The notes under the pieces were generated by a model. The model worked only from the letters and a program-made list of their open reading frames with translations. It did not search any database and was not told the origin of the DNA. Position numbers and translations under genes: made by a program. From Takashimella koratensis (taxonomy: Eukaryota; Basidiomycota; Tremellomycetes; Trichosporonales; Tetragoniomycetaceae), in the NCBI GenBank assembly GCA_003116875.1, contig BCKT01000009.1, positions 682,001 through 746,000 of the forward strand: a stretch of 64,000 nucleotides of DNA. Reading direction: 5' to 3'. This document shows positions 33,181-45,223 of the stretch, one piece after another; positions within the stretch are counted from its first letter, which is position 1; each line of letters begins with the position of its first letter.

Positions 33181-34721
33181 TCAAGCGTACGCGCCGAGCT
33201 GGGCCATGTGCTCGACCGTGTCCATAATCATCTGCTCGAGACCGATATCTACCCACCCGAAATCATCAGCATCTCATCTGTTCCTTCATTTCCCACCAAG
33301 CCCCAGACTTTTCCACACTCACAGGTCATCCCGAGCTCCTTGATGCTCTTGGTGCAGTCGAGCTTGTAGCTCTTGCGCAACATATCTTCACCAGGTTTCC
33401 CGACGGCAAAGTACTGAGCGTACTTGGGGCACTTTGAGTGCGCAATATTACAGATCATCTGGTAGCTGAACAGACCCGAGGCCGTGAGGTATCGACCGTT
33501 GGCCCGGGCGTTGATCGTCTTGAACACGGCTTCGGCGATGTCCCGGACCTGTGGGAAAGGTGAGTGCTTGCTGGGCAGGAACACGAGCATGCAGAGTGGG
33601 AGGTGGGTATGGAATTGAAGATGGGAACAAGGTGAGTGGAACGAGTCCAACTTACATCGGCCCAGGGACTGAAGAACGGGTTGTCGGGGATCGGAGTCTC
33701 CTTGCCGCCAGTGAGCAACATGGCGAGCGTGGACGTGGAGACCCCGCCATCGGCGAGTTCCGTCTTGGTCATACAGTGCATCGGCGGGCCGAAGATCACT
33801 ACGAGAAAGAGTTGCGGAATCAGGGAAGACTCGCGAGTCGAGGTGGAAGGGAGAAGAGGAGCAGAGAAGTAAGTGCGGGGTACAGGTACTCACTCGGGGC
33901 AAGGATCGTGGCGAGCGAGTAGGTCTTCCCGGTTCGTTCCCAGGTCTCGTATGCAGCCATCTCGGCAAACTTCTTAGAGGCACAGTACCACGTCACGGGC
34001 GCGACGGGGCTGGGCATTTCGTCAGTTCCAATGCTCGGACTCCGCCCATGACCACGCCGTCCTCTCTCAAACCACCAAAGTTCACTTACTCATCCTTGTT
34101 CATGGCCTCACACTCGGCCTCGGTGATGGGCAACCAGTCCTTCTCGGAGTACACCACCCCATCCTGCATCGCGTAAGGCTCGAGGCGCATCACAGCGGCA
34201 AAGGAAGAGACGGTAGCGACAGCCTTGATCGATGGGCACTTGGCAGCTTGGGTGAGGACGTTGGTGGTGCCCTTCACAGCGGGGTCGCGGTAGTCGGCGA
34301 ATCGCTCGCCGTGCATGTGCCAAGGCGACGCGATGTGAGCGAGCTGGTGTAGTTGTGGATGGGACCAGTGTAGAGAGTCAGTGAGAGGGAAAAGGGAAGA
34401 AGAGGCGAGGCGGGAGACGGAGTGGTAGATGGGAGATGGGGTGCGAGGGTCAGGGATGGTAGAGTCGTGGGGTAGGACCCAGCTCACCGCGTCGCATCCC
34501 TTGAGAGCAGGCATAAAGTCTCCCTTCTCAAGATCATCAACAACAACAACCTCGACGTGTCCAGCTTTGACGTGCTCCTTGAGCGCAGGAAGCATCATGA
34601 CCATCTTGCGCTTTTCTTCAGTCCGGACAGTCCCGCGGACAGTCCAGCCTTGTTTGAGAAAGTGGAGAGCGGTAGGGACCGCGACGAAGCCGTTGAGGCC
34701 CGTGATCAGGACGAGGGGCAT
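33181..34721 (-). CDS. NAD(P)-dependent extended SDR, dihydroflavonol-4-reductase/Gre2-like (copy 2)
   Basis: A tandem paralogue of the gene at 30288-31751. Start ATG at 34721 (MPLVLITGLNGFVAVPTA), stop TGA at 33181-33183. The same motifs occur in the same order: ITGLNGFVA, WTVRGTVRT, DPAVKGTTNVLTQA, TVSSFAAVM, the YxxxK pair in VTWYCASKKFAEMAA, VIFGPPMHC and a C-terminus ending MAQLGAYA. Introns occur at matching points (after ...AVS/A, MNKDE, LAPSE, WAD and LGMT). Copy 2 differs mainly around the substrate-binding region after VIFGP, where it has MTKTELADGGVSTS against HIDSLTTPDVSTS in copy 1, so the substrate range may have diverged. Both frames are intact. Confidence 0.9.
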
Positions 34722-35937
34722 GGTGGTGGATTAAGACGCTGCTGAATCTGTCAATGAGGCACGAGTAGGAAGTGGGTATGAGTCGAAGAAGAGGGTGAGA
34801 GGAAGAGGGGGGACGAGTAGGGAGGGATCAGGGAGGATACTTATATGCTGTTGATGTTGGATAGTTCACACGTCTTCGGCAACGCGGCAACAAGGTGTCA
34901 TGAGAAGCGTTTACGTCCAGTCACTCGTCAGTCCACAGCCCCCTCGCTATACCACCGACTCCTTCCTTTCGCTGCGTGAGTCTTGGCACTGGCCCACGCC
35001 CTAGGCATCAGAACGAGGCAGACGGAGCACGAAGAAACCGTGACATGGCGGAACGGGGTGAGGACGGGTCAGATGTTCGGAAGTACTACTGGTTGGCGTA
35101 GACTTGGGCGTGGGAATGGACGATAGGTGACGAGGGAGGTGAAGGGGGATGAGGACGGCATTAACGACGAGGTGGACTTGTGAAGCTTAGATCTGGGCAC
35201 TGGACACGGGGCACTGGACACGCGGGTTTAGGTGCTGGCACTGAGCATTGACTGTTGACTGCAAAGGGATATTCCAAAAGCAAGTACGTCGCGTGCTATG
35301 CGGCGGGACATGAGATACGGAGACGATGTTAGTGGAGGTCCCAAAGGAAGGATACGGATACGTAGATGCATATAGCACGATGCGTAATGCCACGAGCCCG
35401 AGTAAGCGGTCAGAGCGGGAGCTACAAGTACAAGTATGCTTAAATCGGCTGTCTCGGTTACCCAGGGTAGAAGAGGAACAAGTGGCAGTTGTAGATGGCC
35501 AGATGACGTGCAAGGAGAGTTACGAACGTGCAATCAGCGGCGACTCGTCGTCCACCCAGATCAAGCGCAGCGTAAACAACGAGGTACAAATGGTATCTGC
35601 GAATCTGGCTTTGGCTATGGCTCTGGCTCTGGCTCTGGCTGAGTTGGCTCTGCCCACACTGACTCCCGAGGTGCGGTCCGTGCTCGAGTGATGTCATGCC
35701 ATCCGGGGGGCTACGGTTGTCCTCATCCGTCTATCCATCTATCCGTCTATCCTTTAACCCAGGCTCACACTCTGCCTACGCTCCATACGCCCTCCCCATC
35801 CTTCCCCCCACCCACCCACCTCTGCCGCCTGACTCCTCAGCCTAGGTTCTCCTTGTTCACTTCACATCCACTCCTTCCCTCTCTACTACCATACAACCTC
35901 ACACCAACACCAACCACCAACCACCAACACAAAGACA
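34722..35937. other. intergenic region upstream of SDR copy 2 and of the small membrane-protein gene
   Basis: A 1.2-kb divergent gap. ATATAAG on the minus strand at 34840-34846, about 120 bp before the SDR2 start, is a likely TATA box. An ATG-led frame at 35326-35691 (121 codons) ends in a run of Leu-Ala from a GGCTCT hexanucleotide repeat at about 35612-35641; I see no homology and do not call it a gene. From 35700 to 35937 the plus strand is pyrimidine-rich, as expected for a fungal 5' UTR. Confidence 0.5.
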
Positions 35938-36037
35938 ATGGTCTACTCTCGCCTCGCTACTCGCTCTGTCCCGGCTCTCCGTGCTGCGTCTGTACGTTCT
36001 CTCTCCCATGTCACCGACCTTTCCCCGCCCACCGCCC

Positions 36038-36068
<31 letters not shown>

Positions 36069-36774
36069 CTCCCCTCCTCAACTCCTTCCATGACCGTCAT
36101 CGTACCTCCTCCTTCCCTCTGCCCACCTTCTCCCTCGGATCCACTCAAGCGCTGAGACACACTGACTCTCTTCACCCTCGACAGCGCAAGTACGCCACCG
36201 CCGCGCCTCCTCCGCCTCCGCCCGCGGCCCCTCCCAAGGGCGGCGACAGTACGTCTCTTCCTCCGTCCCCACCGTGCCCACCTTGCCCACCGTGCCCACC
36301 ATCCTTCTTCCCACCCCCATTCTCTACTCACCCACACTCCCGGGATCAGTGCTAAGCCCGCAGACACCCTCCTCTACGTCCTCGGTGCCGCCGCGCTTGC
36401 CGGTGGAGGGTACTACTACTACTCCAACAGCGGGTTGGCGCAAGGTGCCGTCTCCAACGCCGAGGGCAAGGCCAAGGGTCTCGCATCCCAGGCTCAGGGC
36501 AAGGTACGTGAGAGTTCAGCAAGGGCATGATACAAGACGTTGTCAAGAGTGCAGGAAGAGGAGTAGGGGTGAAGCAGAAGCACGTCAAGGGTAGAATGGG
36601 GCACCGTGTCGTCGAGTCATTTACCGCCGTCATGTGAAAGACGCTGACGAGTATTGTCCCAATCACGACGACAACCTAAACTCACATCTACGGGAACAGG
36701 TCGACGAGATCTCTGGAAAGGCCAAGGGAGCCTACGAAGAGGCCAAGGGCGAAGCCAAGAAAATGACCAAGTAA
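35938..36774 (+). CDS. small single-pass membrane protein, probably mitochondrial
   Basis: Four short exons, with introns after ALRAAS (36-), GGD (36250-), QGK (36504-) and a last exon from VDEISGK, give a protein of about 100 residues. It opens MVYSRLATRSVPALRAAS then RKYAT, an Arg/Ser/Ala-rich amphipathic leader that looks like a mitochondrial presequence with a cleavage-like R-K-Y-A. A Pro-rich hinge (APPPPPPAAPP) is followed by one membrane segment, TLLYVLGAAALAGGGYYYY, and a Lys/Ala/Glu/Gly-rich helical tail (KAKGLASQAQGK, KAKGAYEEAKGEAKK) like LEA/CsbD-type repeats. It should be a single-pass inner-membrane protein with the helical tail exposed. Start ATG at 35938 in a CAACAC-rich leader; stop TAA at 36772-36774. 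No known function. Confidence 0.75.
36035..36061 (+). repeat. poly-C run, 27 bases, within intron 1
   Basis: A 27-base C run in the first intron of the gene at 35938. Splicing signals on either side remain intact. Confidence 0.9.
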
Positions 36775-37255
36775 GACTGAGCTTTGTACGATATACCTAC
36801 CGCACGTAACAGTGGGGAAGGGGGCAAGTTTGGTGCTTGAAGCACAAATGAAGGAGATGAAGTGGATAGCTCAACCGTGATGACATCAAATGAACGATCA
36901 AGTGCCAGACCAAGACAATGTGGATCTGATACCGATGAAGCGAGGTACAATGAGCGTGACTTGAATCCGTAAAACACCAGTGTGAGGAGTTCTTGTTAAG
37001 CGAATCGTTTCATATGGTCGTCGTACAATTCAGAAACATTCTCACTCGTAAACTACTGATAACGGAACAAAGAGGACAAGGGGAAGAGAAGGGGAAAAAG
37101 GGTATCGAGTCTATCAATAATCTTATCATCGTTCGTTGCGTTCCCACAGGCAGTCATTCCGAATCCGAGTCATGCAATTAGTCCACACGCCGCTCTCACA
37201 CCTTGCTACTTCCCCTTCTCACATCGCTCGTCGCTGGGCTCGCGCTATTGTCGGG
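36775..37255. other. convergent intergenic region
   Basis: The gap between the stop codons of the small membrane-protein gene and the myosin gene; 3' UTRs only. I see no gene or repeat. Confidence 0.5.
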
Positions 37256-40200
37256 CTACTGATGCAAAGGTGACGTCTCCGGATCCAACTGGTTCAAGAG
37301 GTACTTCAACTTCTGAACATCTTCCGCAAACGGAGTCCCTGACCTCGAAGCTGATAGTTTGGCGCTAGCGTTCGAGTTGTTGTTGGCGTTTGCAGCGTTG
37401 TTGAGGTCTTCCATTGCCAGCCAGCTGAGGTAGGTTAGGAGCAAAAAAGGATGAAGAATGAGCGATCAGCGATAAAGCAATTTTCTTGAGCACGGGGGAG
37501 GAGGAAGAGGTTAACTCACTGGTCAAGTTGGGATCGGAGGGATTTTGCCTTTAACCTAAAGTGCGAGTACATTGCCTGTTCATCTGAGACACTGGTCAGC
37601 ACCTGTTCTGCCTCATATCTTCAACCCCTCCCTTCACCCACTTCACCCCCTCTTCCCTCTCCCTACCCAAACCCCATCATCACTACTTACAAGGAAACGG
37701 CGCCCCATCTTTCCCCTCTGCCACATTCCTCAACCTATCCGACAAGAAATCCTTCTCATCTCTCTCCGCCTCCAATTGAATCCTAAGCGTCGCCACTTCC
37801 GATTCCAACTGTCTCACTCTTTTCGCTTGTTGCTGTTGTTGCTGCTGTAACCCATCTTGGCCCGTAACCATTGGTGAACCCAATCCGCTTCCGTTCCCGC
37901 TATTTTGCGAGATCGAGTGCGAGTGGGCGTGGTTTTGTCGCCGAGAAGGAGTGAGCGGGGTAGGTGTCGCAGCGACAGAAGACTCAAGTTTACGAAGTTG
38001 GTCAGACATATCTTTACCCAATGCGTCATGGGACTGTTGGAGACCACGAAGAAGGTCGGCTCGAGCTTGTCCCGTTGTAGGTGTTGAAGGCACCGAGGGG
38101 CGTGACGTGGAGGTGGCCGCAGCTGATCGGAGTGTGTTCAGTTCCGCTCGAAGTCGCTCGTTGTGCGCCAATGTCGCGTCGTGCGCTTGACTAAGGCGAG
38201 ACAATTCGTCTTGCGCCTTGACCAACTGTTGCCTATCCACTCCACCTACCCCAACTGACCCACCTGACCCACCCCCTCCTCGAGCAGTAGCCAACGACAT
38301 CTGTCTCCTCTGATCCTGCAAATCCTTCTCCAGCGAAAACGCTCTATCCTCCGCCAACCTCCTTGCTTTCTTCTCTTCCTCCAACAACATTCCCGTATCT
38401 TTCTCATCTACACCCAACGAAGCTCTCGCTGCCCTCGCCTCCTTGGATTTCGTCTTCTTATACACCTCAAACTGCCTTGATAGATCATCGTAATCGTTCT
38501 GGAGCCGGTTCCGATGCGTTTCAAGTGACCTCATCAACGTATTCAATCGTTTATTCTCGCCCACTTGTTCAACCAATTGACGGTCAGTCATCTTCTTGGC
38601 TTGTTCAAGGACGTGAACGTGTTCGACAATCGTCTTGTTCTCGCGTGACCGGAGGAGCGCAATCTCGTCGTCTCGGATCTTGATCTCGTTGGCTGCTTTG
38701 GCGAGTTCACGTTCGGCTTGGAGAGCAACGTTACGGTACTCGGCAAGCTCGACTTGACCGTCGTGTAACTGTCGCTCAAACTGTTGCCGCCGGGCAGACT
38801 CGTCGGTGAGGGATTGGGCAGTGGAAGCGAGTCGGTCGGCGAGGTCGGATTTCTGCTCCTCGATAGAGAGAACGGCGTCTTCCAAGTCCATGTACTTTTC
38901 GCTCTCCGCAGCGAGTTGCCGCGTCAAGTCCTAGCATATCATCAGCATCATGTCCTTGTCACTGCCCTCTTCTTCTCGCTTTTACCCCGCATGTTCTCCC
39001 CTTTGTCCGAGTCCACTTACATCTCTCGCAATCGCCAGACTGTGCGCCTCGTTTTCCGCCGCCTGGAGTTTCGCCCTAACGCCGTTCAACTCATTCTCGA
39101 CCTTCCTCAGTCCTCCACTAGACTCTGTAACAGCCTGCTGCGCGATCGCCAACTGTTCCTCCTTATCCTTCAAGCTAGCCTTCACCGAGGCTACCTCGTT
39201 TCTTGCAGCTTGATGATCCTGCCTCAACCTCTCCACATCCACCTTCAATTTACTCGCCGCTTGCCTTGCTGCCTCCCGATCATCGTCCAACTCCTTCTTC
39301 AACCCCTTCACTTGGTCTCGGAGCGTCGAGGTCTCCGCATCTCGGCTTCGATCAGCTTCGCGGCGCTGGATATCTTCAGAGGCTTTGGCAGCCATGAGTT
39401 TTCGAAGGTCGTCGATCTCTCGCTCAAGTTTGAGTCGTGCAGAGGACTCGCTGGCACGTTCTTTGTCCTTGGAGGCCATCTCGGCACGCAAGGCGTCGAG
39501 TTGGACAAGGAGCTCGGACCGCGCCTTTTCACTGGCTTCGTGTGCCTTGACAGAGGATTGACGTTGAGTCTCGAGGTCGGTGAGTTCTCGCTGTTTCGAG
39601 GAGAGGTTGGTCTCGTGTCGCTTGATCGCTTGTTGGGCCTCTTCGTACTGCGCGACAGCTTGGCGAAGGTCCTCGTTGAGTGCAGCCACTTGCGAGTTGC
39701 CCGAGTCCCTACACCCAATCATTAGTCACACTCGCTTTTACTCCTCAGCTGAAAGCCACGCGCTACTCACGTCTTGGCTTTCTCAAACTGCAGCCGCTTC
39801 TCCATTTCGGAGACGCTCATATCCGCACGCTCTTTTGCCCTGCGCAACGCATCTTCATGCTTGCTCGCTGCCCTTTCGAGATCCGCGACCTGTTTCGCGA
39901 GACTTGCTCGATCATTCTCGAGTTTCGAATGAACCTCTGACCGGCCCTTTGATTCACGCAACAGATCCGCTTCACGTTTTCGCCACGCCTCGCCCTCTTT
40001 CTCCAACATCGAAGCTTGCTGAGCATGTTGGTCGAGTTCTCGCTGGATCTTGGTCAACGCCTCTCGAGCCGTCTCGGCGCTCTGGACCGCTGTCGCGCGC
40101 TGTTCACCCAGATCCGCGAGTGCATCTTCCAGCGACGCAACTTTCTCCGCCAGCTCGGCTTCGTTCGCTTTAGACCGCTCTAGCATCTGATCCTTCTCGA

Positions 40201-43200
40201 GCGCCAGGTTCCGTTCCGACGAAAGATCCTTCTCGACCTTCTCTTTCTCCGCAACAAGCGCGGCACGTAGTTCCTCGAGTCGTTTCTTCTCGGCTTCGTC
40301 TCGCTCTGCCCGCTCTTTCGCCATCGCCAACTCGGCCTGTTTCCGGACCAGCTCGTCGTCGGTCCGCGTCGCAGCGAGGAGCGGTCGAACCTTGACGTAG
40401 AGCGACCACCATGGCCAGTCCCGAAGAGCAATGTAAACCCTCGCGTTTCGTTGGATCGTGCGCAACGCCTGAGTTCGATTGGCTAGCTTGTTGATACGTC
40501 GTCGACAGATATGCATCCTCGCCGCCGACTGGAATCGCCGGAACAAGTCGGTGAGCAAGTTATCTCGCCTCTCTTCAAGCTCGGCGAGGATCCCTGCCTT
40601 GAAGAAGATCTTGGTTGCTCCGATCTTGTAAAAGTCTTTATCGAGCTCGAGGGCCTCAGCGATAAGTTGAGCGGCCTTGCGACCGTCCATGTATCCCTTG
40701 GGAATCACGCCGGGCGTGAGCACCTCGTATCGTTGTCGGAACTCGGCGAAGGAGTGCCTGTTGGGGTACCCCAACCGGGCAATACGAATACCCTCGAGCA
40801 CACCATTACACCGAAGTTGATCGAGAACGAGGTTAACTTCGACTTTACCGGGCTTCTTCTCAGAGTTGGGGACGATACATCGAACAAAGTGAGGTTGGGT
40901 ACTCGAGAGTTGTTGCATGAGTTGCCCGAGTTGCTCTTTGTGACGTTGACCGACGGTTCGGAAGGCGCCGCGCTTGACTTTCTTCACTACAGCCGTGGTC
41001 GCTGCAGAGCTGTCCTCGGCATACTCGGAGAACAATGACGCGATCCCAGGGACGTCCGAGGTCGCAAGTAGTCGGGCGACGGCGTCATTGATCGGGTCCT
41101 TGTTCTTCGCCAACCACCCCTCGGTACGGTACTCGACGTCTCCCGCGTAGTGCTTGATAACGAACCCGGCACCGAATCGGGTCGCCTTGAATTTGGCCGA
41201 TCCCGGGTGCTTAGGGCTCGAGCCCTTTGGCGGTTCCCATAGAGACTGCACTTTCTCCGTGAATGTGAGGTCGGTCGCCTTGGGCATGATACACTCTTCG
41301 TCGAGGGTGGACAGGATACCGACGGGTTGGGTACTCTCGATGAGCTCGATCGTCGGTTGCAGGTCGAGACCAAAGTTTACAAAGTCCCACTCGATACCTT
41401 CGCGGGCGTACTCTTCTTGCTCGAGCGTGAACATGTGGAAGTTGAAGAACTGTACTGTTAGTAGGGCATGGCGTCCTGAAACTCACTTGTTGGAGCTTTT
41501 CGTTGGTAAAGTTGATGAGGAGCTGCTCGTAGCTATTCTCGACTGAAGCTATTAGCGACTTTGGCTACCGGAAGACTCACCAAAGATTTCGAAACCAGCG
41601 ATATCCAGAACGCCAATTGACAGCCTGTCCATCTGTCAGCTACACACTCAAGCAGAGCACCATCGGACTCACGATTTGGGACTGGGCCGATCAATAGCCG
41701 TATTGATCCTCTCCACCATATTCCCAAACGTTTTCTCGTAGATAAACTTGCACAGGGCCCCCAATTCATCCTCTGCCTGTTTCTTTGACCTCGCGTGCGT
41801 TACCCATTCGCGACCTGCGCGAACTTTGGGCGACAGAACAGACTTCACAAACTCTTTCACCGAGGTCCCAAGGAGGTGGCAGACTTTCTCGGCGATAGGC
41901 TGGGAAGTGGGTGGGAGGAATGCTTGGTCGGATGATCCGCCGGTGAGGACGAGGTTGCCGATGTGGAGAATGACGGCTACCACGCGGAAGAGCTCGAATT
42001 GCTCGGGGTCGGTGAAGCCGACAATACTTAGCGCGTCCTGACTGTCAGCTGGAACCTCAAACTTGTACCTACTTTGAGCAATCTCCATTCCGACAAGTCA
42101 TCGACGCCATCAATTTGCATCCTCGTCTTCTTCAGGAACTCGTACTTTTCAGGTCCACCCTCGAGTAACAGCGGTTCTGCCTTGTCAGCTCTCTAACAGT
42201 CTCTCTCCTCCATCGCAACTCACCACTAAGCTTTGCCTCCTTGGCACCTTTCAACAACTGGTAGAAAACATGGAAACTCCTCTCTCCCTCAGCACGGGCA
42301 GTTACTCTACTCTTCTCCAAGAGGTACCAATCGATATTGGCGCCTGCTATCGCACCGGCAGGTGAGAAGAAGATTCGAATGAATTTACCGAAACGACTCG
42401 AGTTATTATTTCGCATGGTTTGGGCGTTACCGAATGCTTCGAGGATAGGGTTAGCCTGGAGGATTTGTTGTTCGAGGAGACCGAGACCGTCGCGAGGGGC
42501 ACCATCGATGTCGTCCGCGTCTTTGCCTTTGAAGCTGGATGACCGAGGAAGGCCGGTCAGAGGGGCGTTGGAACCGGATCCGTCAGAGGAAGCGGCGATA
42601 GCTGCGAGGTACTGGATGACTTTCTTCGTGTTCTCTGTCTTGCCCGCGCCTGACTCGCCGCTGTGCAGGATAACGGGATCAGCTTTGATCACCCAAAGAA
42701 AAAGTCAGCAGAGGAGCGACTTACGTGATGAGGATACTCTGGCTCTCGCGTTCTTCGCCAATCTGCTGCCATGCGCGCTCGGCGACGGCAAAGATATGCG
42801 GCGGGTTCTCCTCTCTCCGTTTTGTGCGGTACTGCGAGATGATTTTGGAGGTGTAGATGGGGAGCGGTCGGTACGGATTGAGAGAGATGAGGAAGAGGCT
42901 GTGACAACGTTAGAAGCGCTATGGGGAGGTGTTGAGTAAACAAGTGCTTACCCAGAATATGTCTGCGATGTGGGTTAGCTCCGTTCGTGCTGAAGGGGGA
43001 GAGGCAGATGACTTACGTAGATGTTGCCTGAACCGTATCTCATGCGGAGGTCATTGACCACACTAGCCTCGTTCAAGTGCGTGAGCTCTGCGATATCTTC
43101 CACTCCATCGAATTGGGGTGGGTTCATCGGTGACAACTCGAATAGGGGAACAGTCCGTACTTCCCCCGTGGTAGCGATCACGACCTCGGCAGTTGCATCG

Positions 43201-43587
43201 CTCCCTGCTTTACTACTGCTACTCCCGCTCCCGCCACTGCTCGCGAGGGACGCATCGTCCGGGTGAGACTTGATCCAGCCCGGGAGGAAACCTTCGGAAG
43301 GGTCGGGAATCCAAACTCGTCTAGTTGGATCGACGTCAGCGAAATCGGGAATGGTCGAGAGGTGGTGTTTGTGTAGAGAACGGCGTTGGGGAGAGAAGAT
43401 GCGGTTCATGGTGGGTGGTGCGGGGTGGGAGGTAGGGATGAGAGAGGGACAACAGAGAGGATGGGTAGGTGAGGGATAGAGGAGGGTGATGAATGTGGAC
43501 TTACTTTTTCTCGTTGAACTCTGCCTGAGCTGCGGCGTCGGCAGCTGCGTCTCTGTTGACACGCCCCAGCAACTTGGCAACGTTCAT
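37256..43587 (-). CDS. MYO1: class II myosin heavy chain (conventional myosin, cytokinesis)
   Basis: A conventional two-headed myosin of the cytokinetic actomyosin ring. The N-terminal exon starts at the ATG at 43587 ([13 protein letters not shown]) and ends AQAEFNEKK; it splices to [15 protein letters not shown], the SH3-like neck. Motor motifs: [17 protein letters not shown]; the P-loop [13 protein letters not shown] (about 42620-42660); switch [12 protein letters not shown] (about 42410); [13 protein letters not shown] and the relay; EKVQSLW; and SH1-SH2-type [19 protein letters not shown]. An IQ region, [24 protein letters not shown], lies at about 40440-40520, followed by a coiled-coil tail with a short Gln run ([11 protein letters not shown], about 37840) and a C-terminus ending SPLHQ (TAG at 37256-37258). 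Roughly 1,700-1,750 residues over about fifteen exons. An extra 5' exon is possible; the first ATG in this exon is used here. Confidence 0.9.
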
Positions 43588-44403
43588 CCTGGGGCAAGCA
43601 CCGTAGGGTACAAAGGGGTGGCAAACAGCGGTGATGATGTCGGTTATGATGGAGTGTGTGTCTGATGTTGATCCAAAGGACCTCACGCTGCAGGTGTTTA
43701 CGTCGTAGATGCACCCAGGCCCTACACCACTCGCTCTACGCCAAAGACTTGAGTACTGGAACGATGACCGATGTAGTGGTGTATGAGTCGTGGTCGTGTA
43801 TCTTACCCAATGTCGACGATAGCCTGGCTGGTTGTCAAGTCAAGGTTACCTTGGACTTGGCTCGTTGTTGTTGTTGCTATGTGGTCTGTGTGTACGTCCA
43901 GTCTGTGACTGCGTCCTGCGCCTGGTATGCGACCACTCAGGGCGCGTCGCGTGTAAAACACGTCACGTGATGTTGCCGACCCTGAACTCCTGGTGGCATT
44001 CCATCCTGAGCTGGGTTTTGGTTGGGCTGACGGGCTTAACTGGGTTAGCTGGCTATTCAGTGATAGGTTTATCCGAAGTGGAATGGTTGGTTCTGGGATA
44101 TCTTGCCTCTTCCTGTGCATTCGTTCTTTAAAATATCTGTACATCTTTGGACATGTGGCGATATGCTTAGCAGCGGCCCGGGTGTATCGATACGACGATG
44201 CGACGATGCGATTCAAGAGAGTCGGGGCTGCGGGGTTGGATGCATCCTTCTTCCACTATATAAATACTCACACCCCGCAACCCCTGTGGAGCGCCCTTCC
44301 CCCACATTCACTAGCACGTACTCTCCATTCCCTCACACTTGACTACACAAGTCATATCAATATTTATCAACCACCACCACTGCCACAATCTTTCACAACC
44401 ACC
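43588..44403. other. divergent promoter region, myosin / deoxyribose-phosphate aldolase-like gene
   Basis: An 816-bp gap between outward-facing starts. The frame upstream of 44404 is open back to 43993, but the conserved protein begins at the ATG at 44404, so I read the rest as 5' UTR and promoter. Confidence 0.5.
44256..44266 (+). promoter_or_regulatory. TATA box of the DERA-like gene
   Basis: ACTATATAAAT about 140 bp upstream of the ATG at 44404, followed by a CA/CT-rich leader. Confidence 0.6.
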
Positions 44404-45223
44404 ATGGCCCCTCCTACCGTTGACGAGCTCGCTCAGCTGATCGACCACTCGATCATCGACCCTTTCCACACTGCCACCGACTTGGAGACCGGCGTGGCCC
44501 TCGCCAAGCAATACAAGACCGGCCGATTCGTCACCCAGCCATTCCGTGTCAAGCAGGCTCGCAAGCTTCTCGAGGGCACCGATATCAAGCTCCAGACGTT
44601 TATCGGTTTCCCGCACGGCTCCGACCACACCGAGGTCAAAGCGCTCCAGGCGAAATTGGCCTGCGAGGATGGCGTCGACGAGCTCGACATGGTGATCAAC
44701 TTCTCGGCCCTGCTCAGTGGTGACGTCGATTACGTTGAGAAGGACATCAAAGCCGTCGTTGACACTGCCAAGGTATGCAGCATATCGGATCAACCTTCAT
44801 CAACTACGAACACGCGATCGCACTGTCGATTTACTTTTTACCAGCAATGTCTTGTGTATGAATAAGCTAACCCCATCTCAGCCCTACGGTGTTACAGTCA
44901 AGTCCATCATCGAGGTATTCTGGCTCAACGACGAGCAGATCAAGACCGCCGCTCGTGCTGCCGAGCGCGCCGGTGTCTCGTTCGTCAAGACCTCGACAGG
45001 TACCCAGCCTGACAAGAGGGACCACATCGAGCACGCCGTCAAGCTCATTCGATCTGTCGTCAGTCCCAAGATCGTCATCAAGGCTTCCGGAGGCTGTTAC
45101 ACTATCGATGCGATCTTGACTTACTACAAAGTCGGAGCGAGGCGGTTCGGGGCAAGCGCGACCAAGGATATCTTGGAGGACTACAGGGTGTTGCTCAAGG
45201 ACGGGAAAACGGGCTTGGAGTAG
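44404..45223 (+). CDS. deoxyribose-phosphate aldolase-like protein (DeoC/DERA family)
   Basis: DERA cleaves 2-deoxyribose-5-phosphate to glyceraldehyde-3-phosphate and acetaldehyde in deoxynucleoside breakdown. Two exons (44404-44772, 44882-45223) join in phase 0 to 236 residues, the normal length of the short DERA class. Conserved points: LIDHSIIDP at the N-terminus (usually DHTLL-P), FIGFPHGSDHTEVK, DELDMVIN with the catalytic Asp, the Schiff-base lysine in FVKTSTG (about 44979-44999), and the second active-site lysine in VIKASGG. Two places depart from the usual phosphate-binding pattern: GGVRT is GGCYT, and RFGASS is RFGASA. A change of substrate or phosphate affinity is possible. The start ATG follows a TATA box and a clean leader. 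Confidence 0.85.

Noticed and set aside
35326..35691. ATG-led 121-codon frame ending in Leu-Ala repeats
   Set aside because: The repetitive end derives from a GGCTCT microsatellite and nothing else in it resembles a protein family.
38784..39725. 313-codon plus-strand open frame opposite the myosin tail
   Set aside because: The coiled-coil coding strand creates long Leu/Arg-rich antisense frames; no domain is visible.
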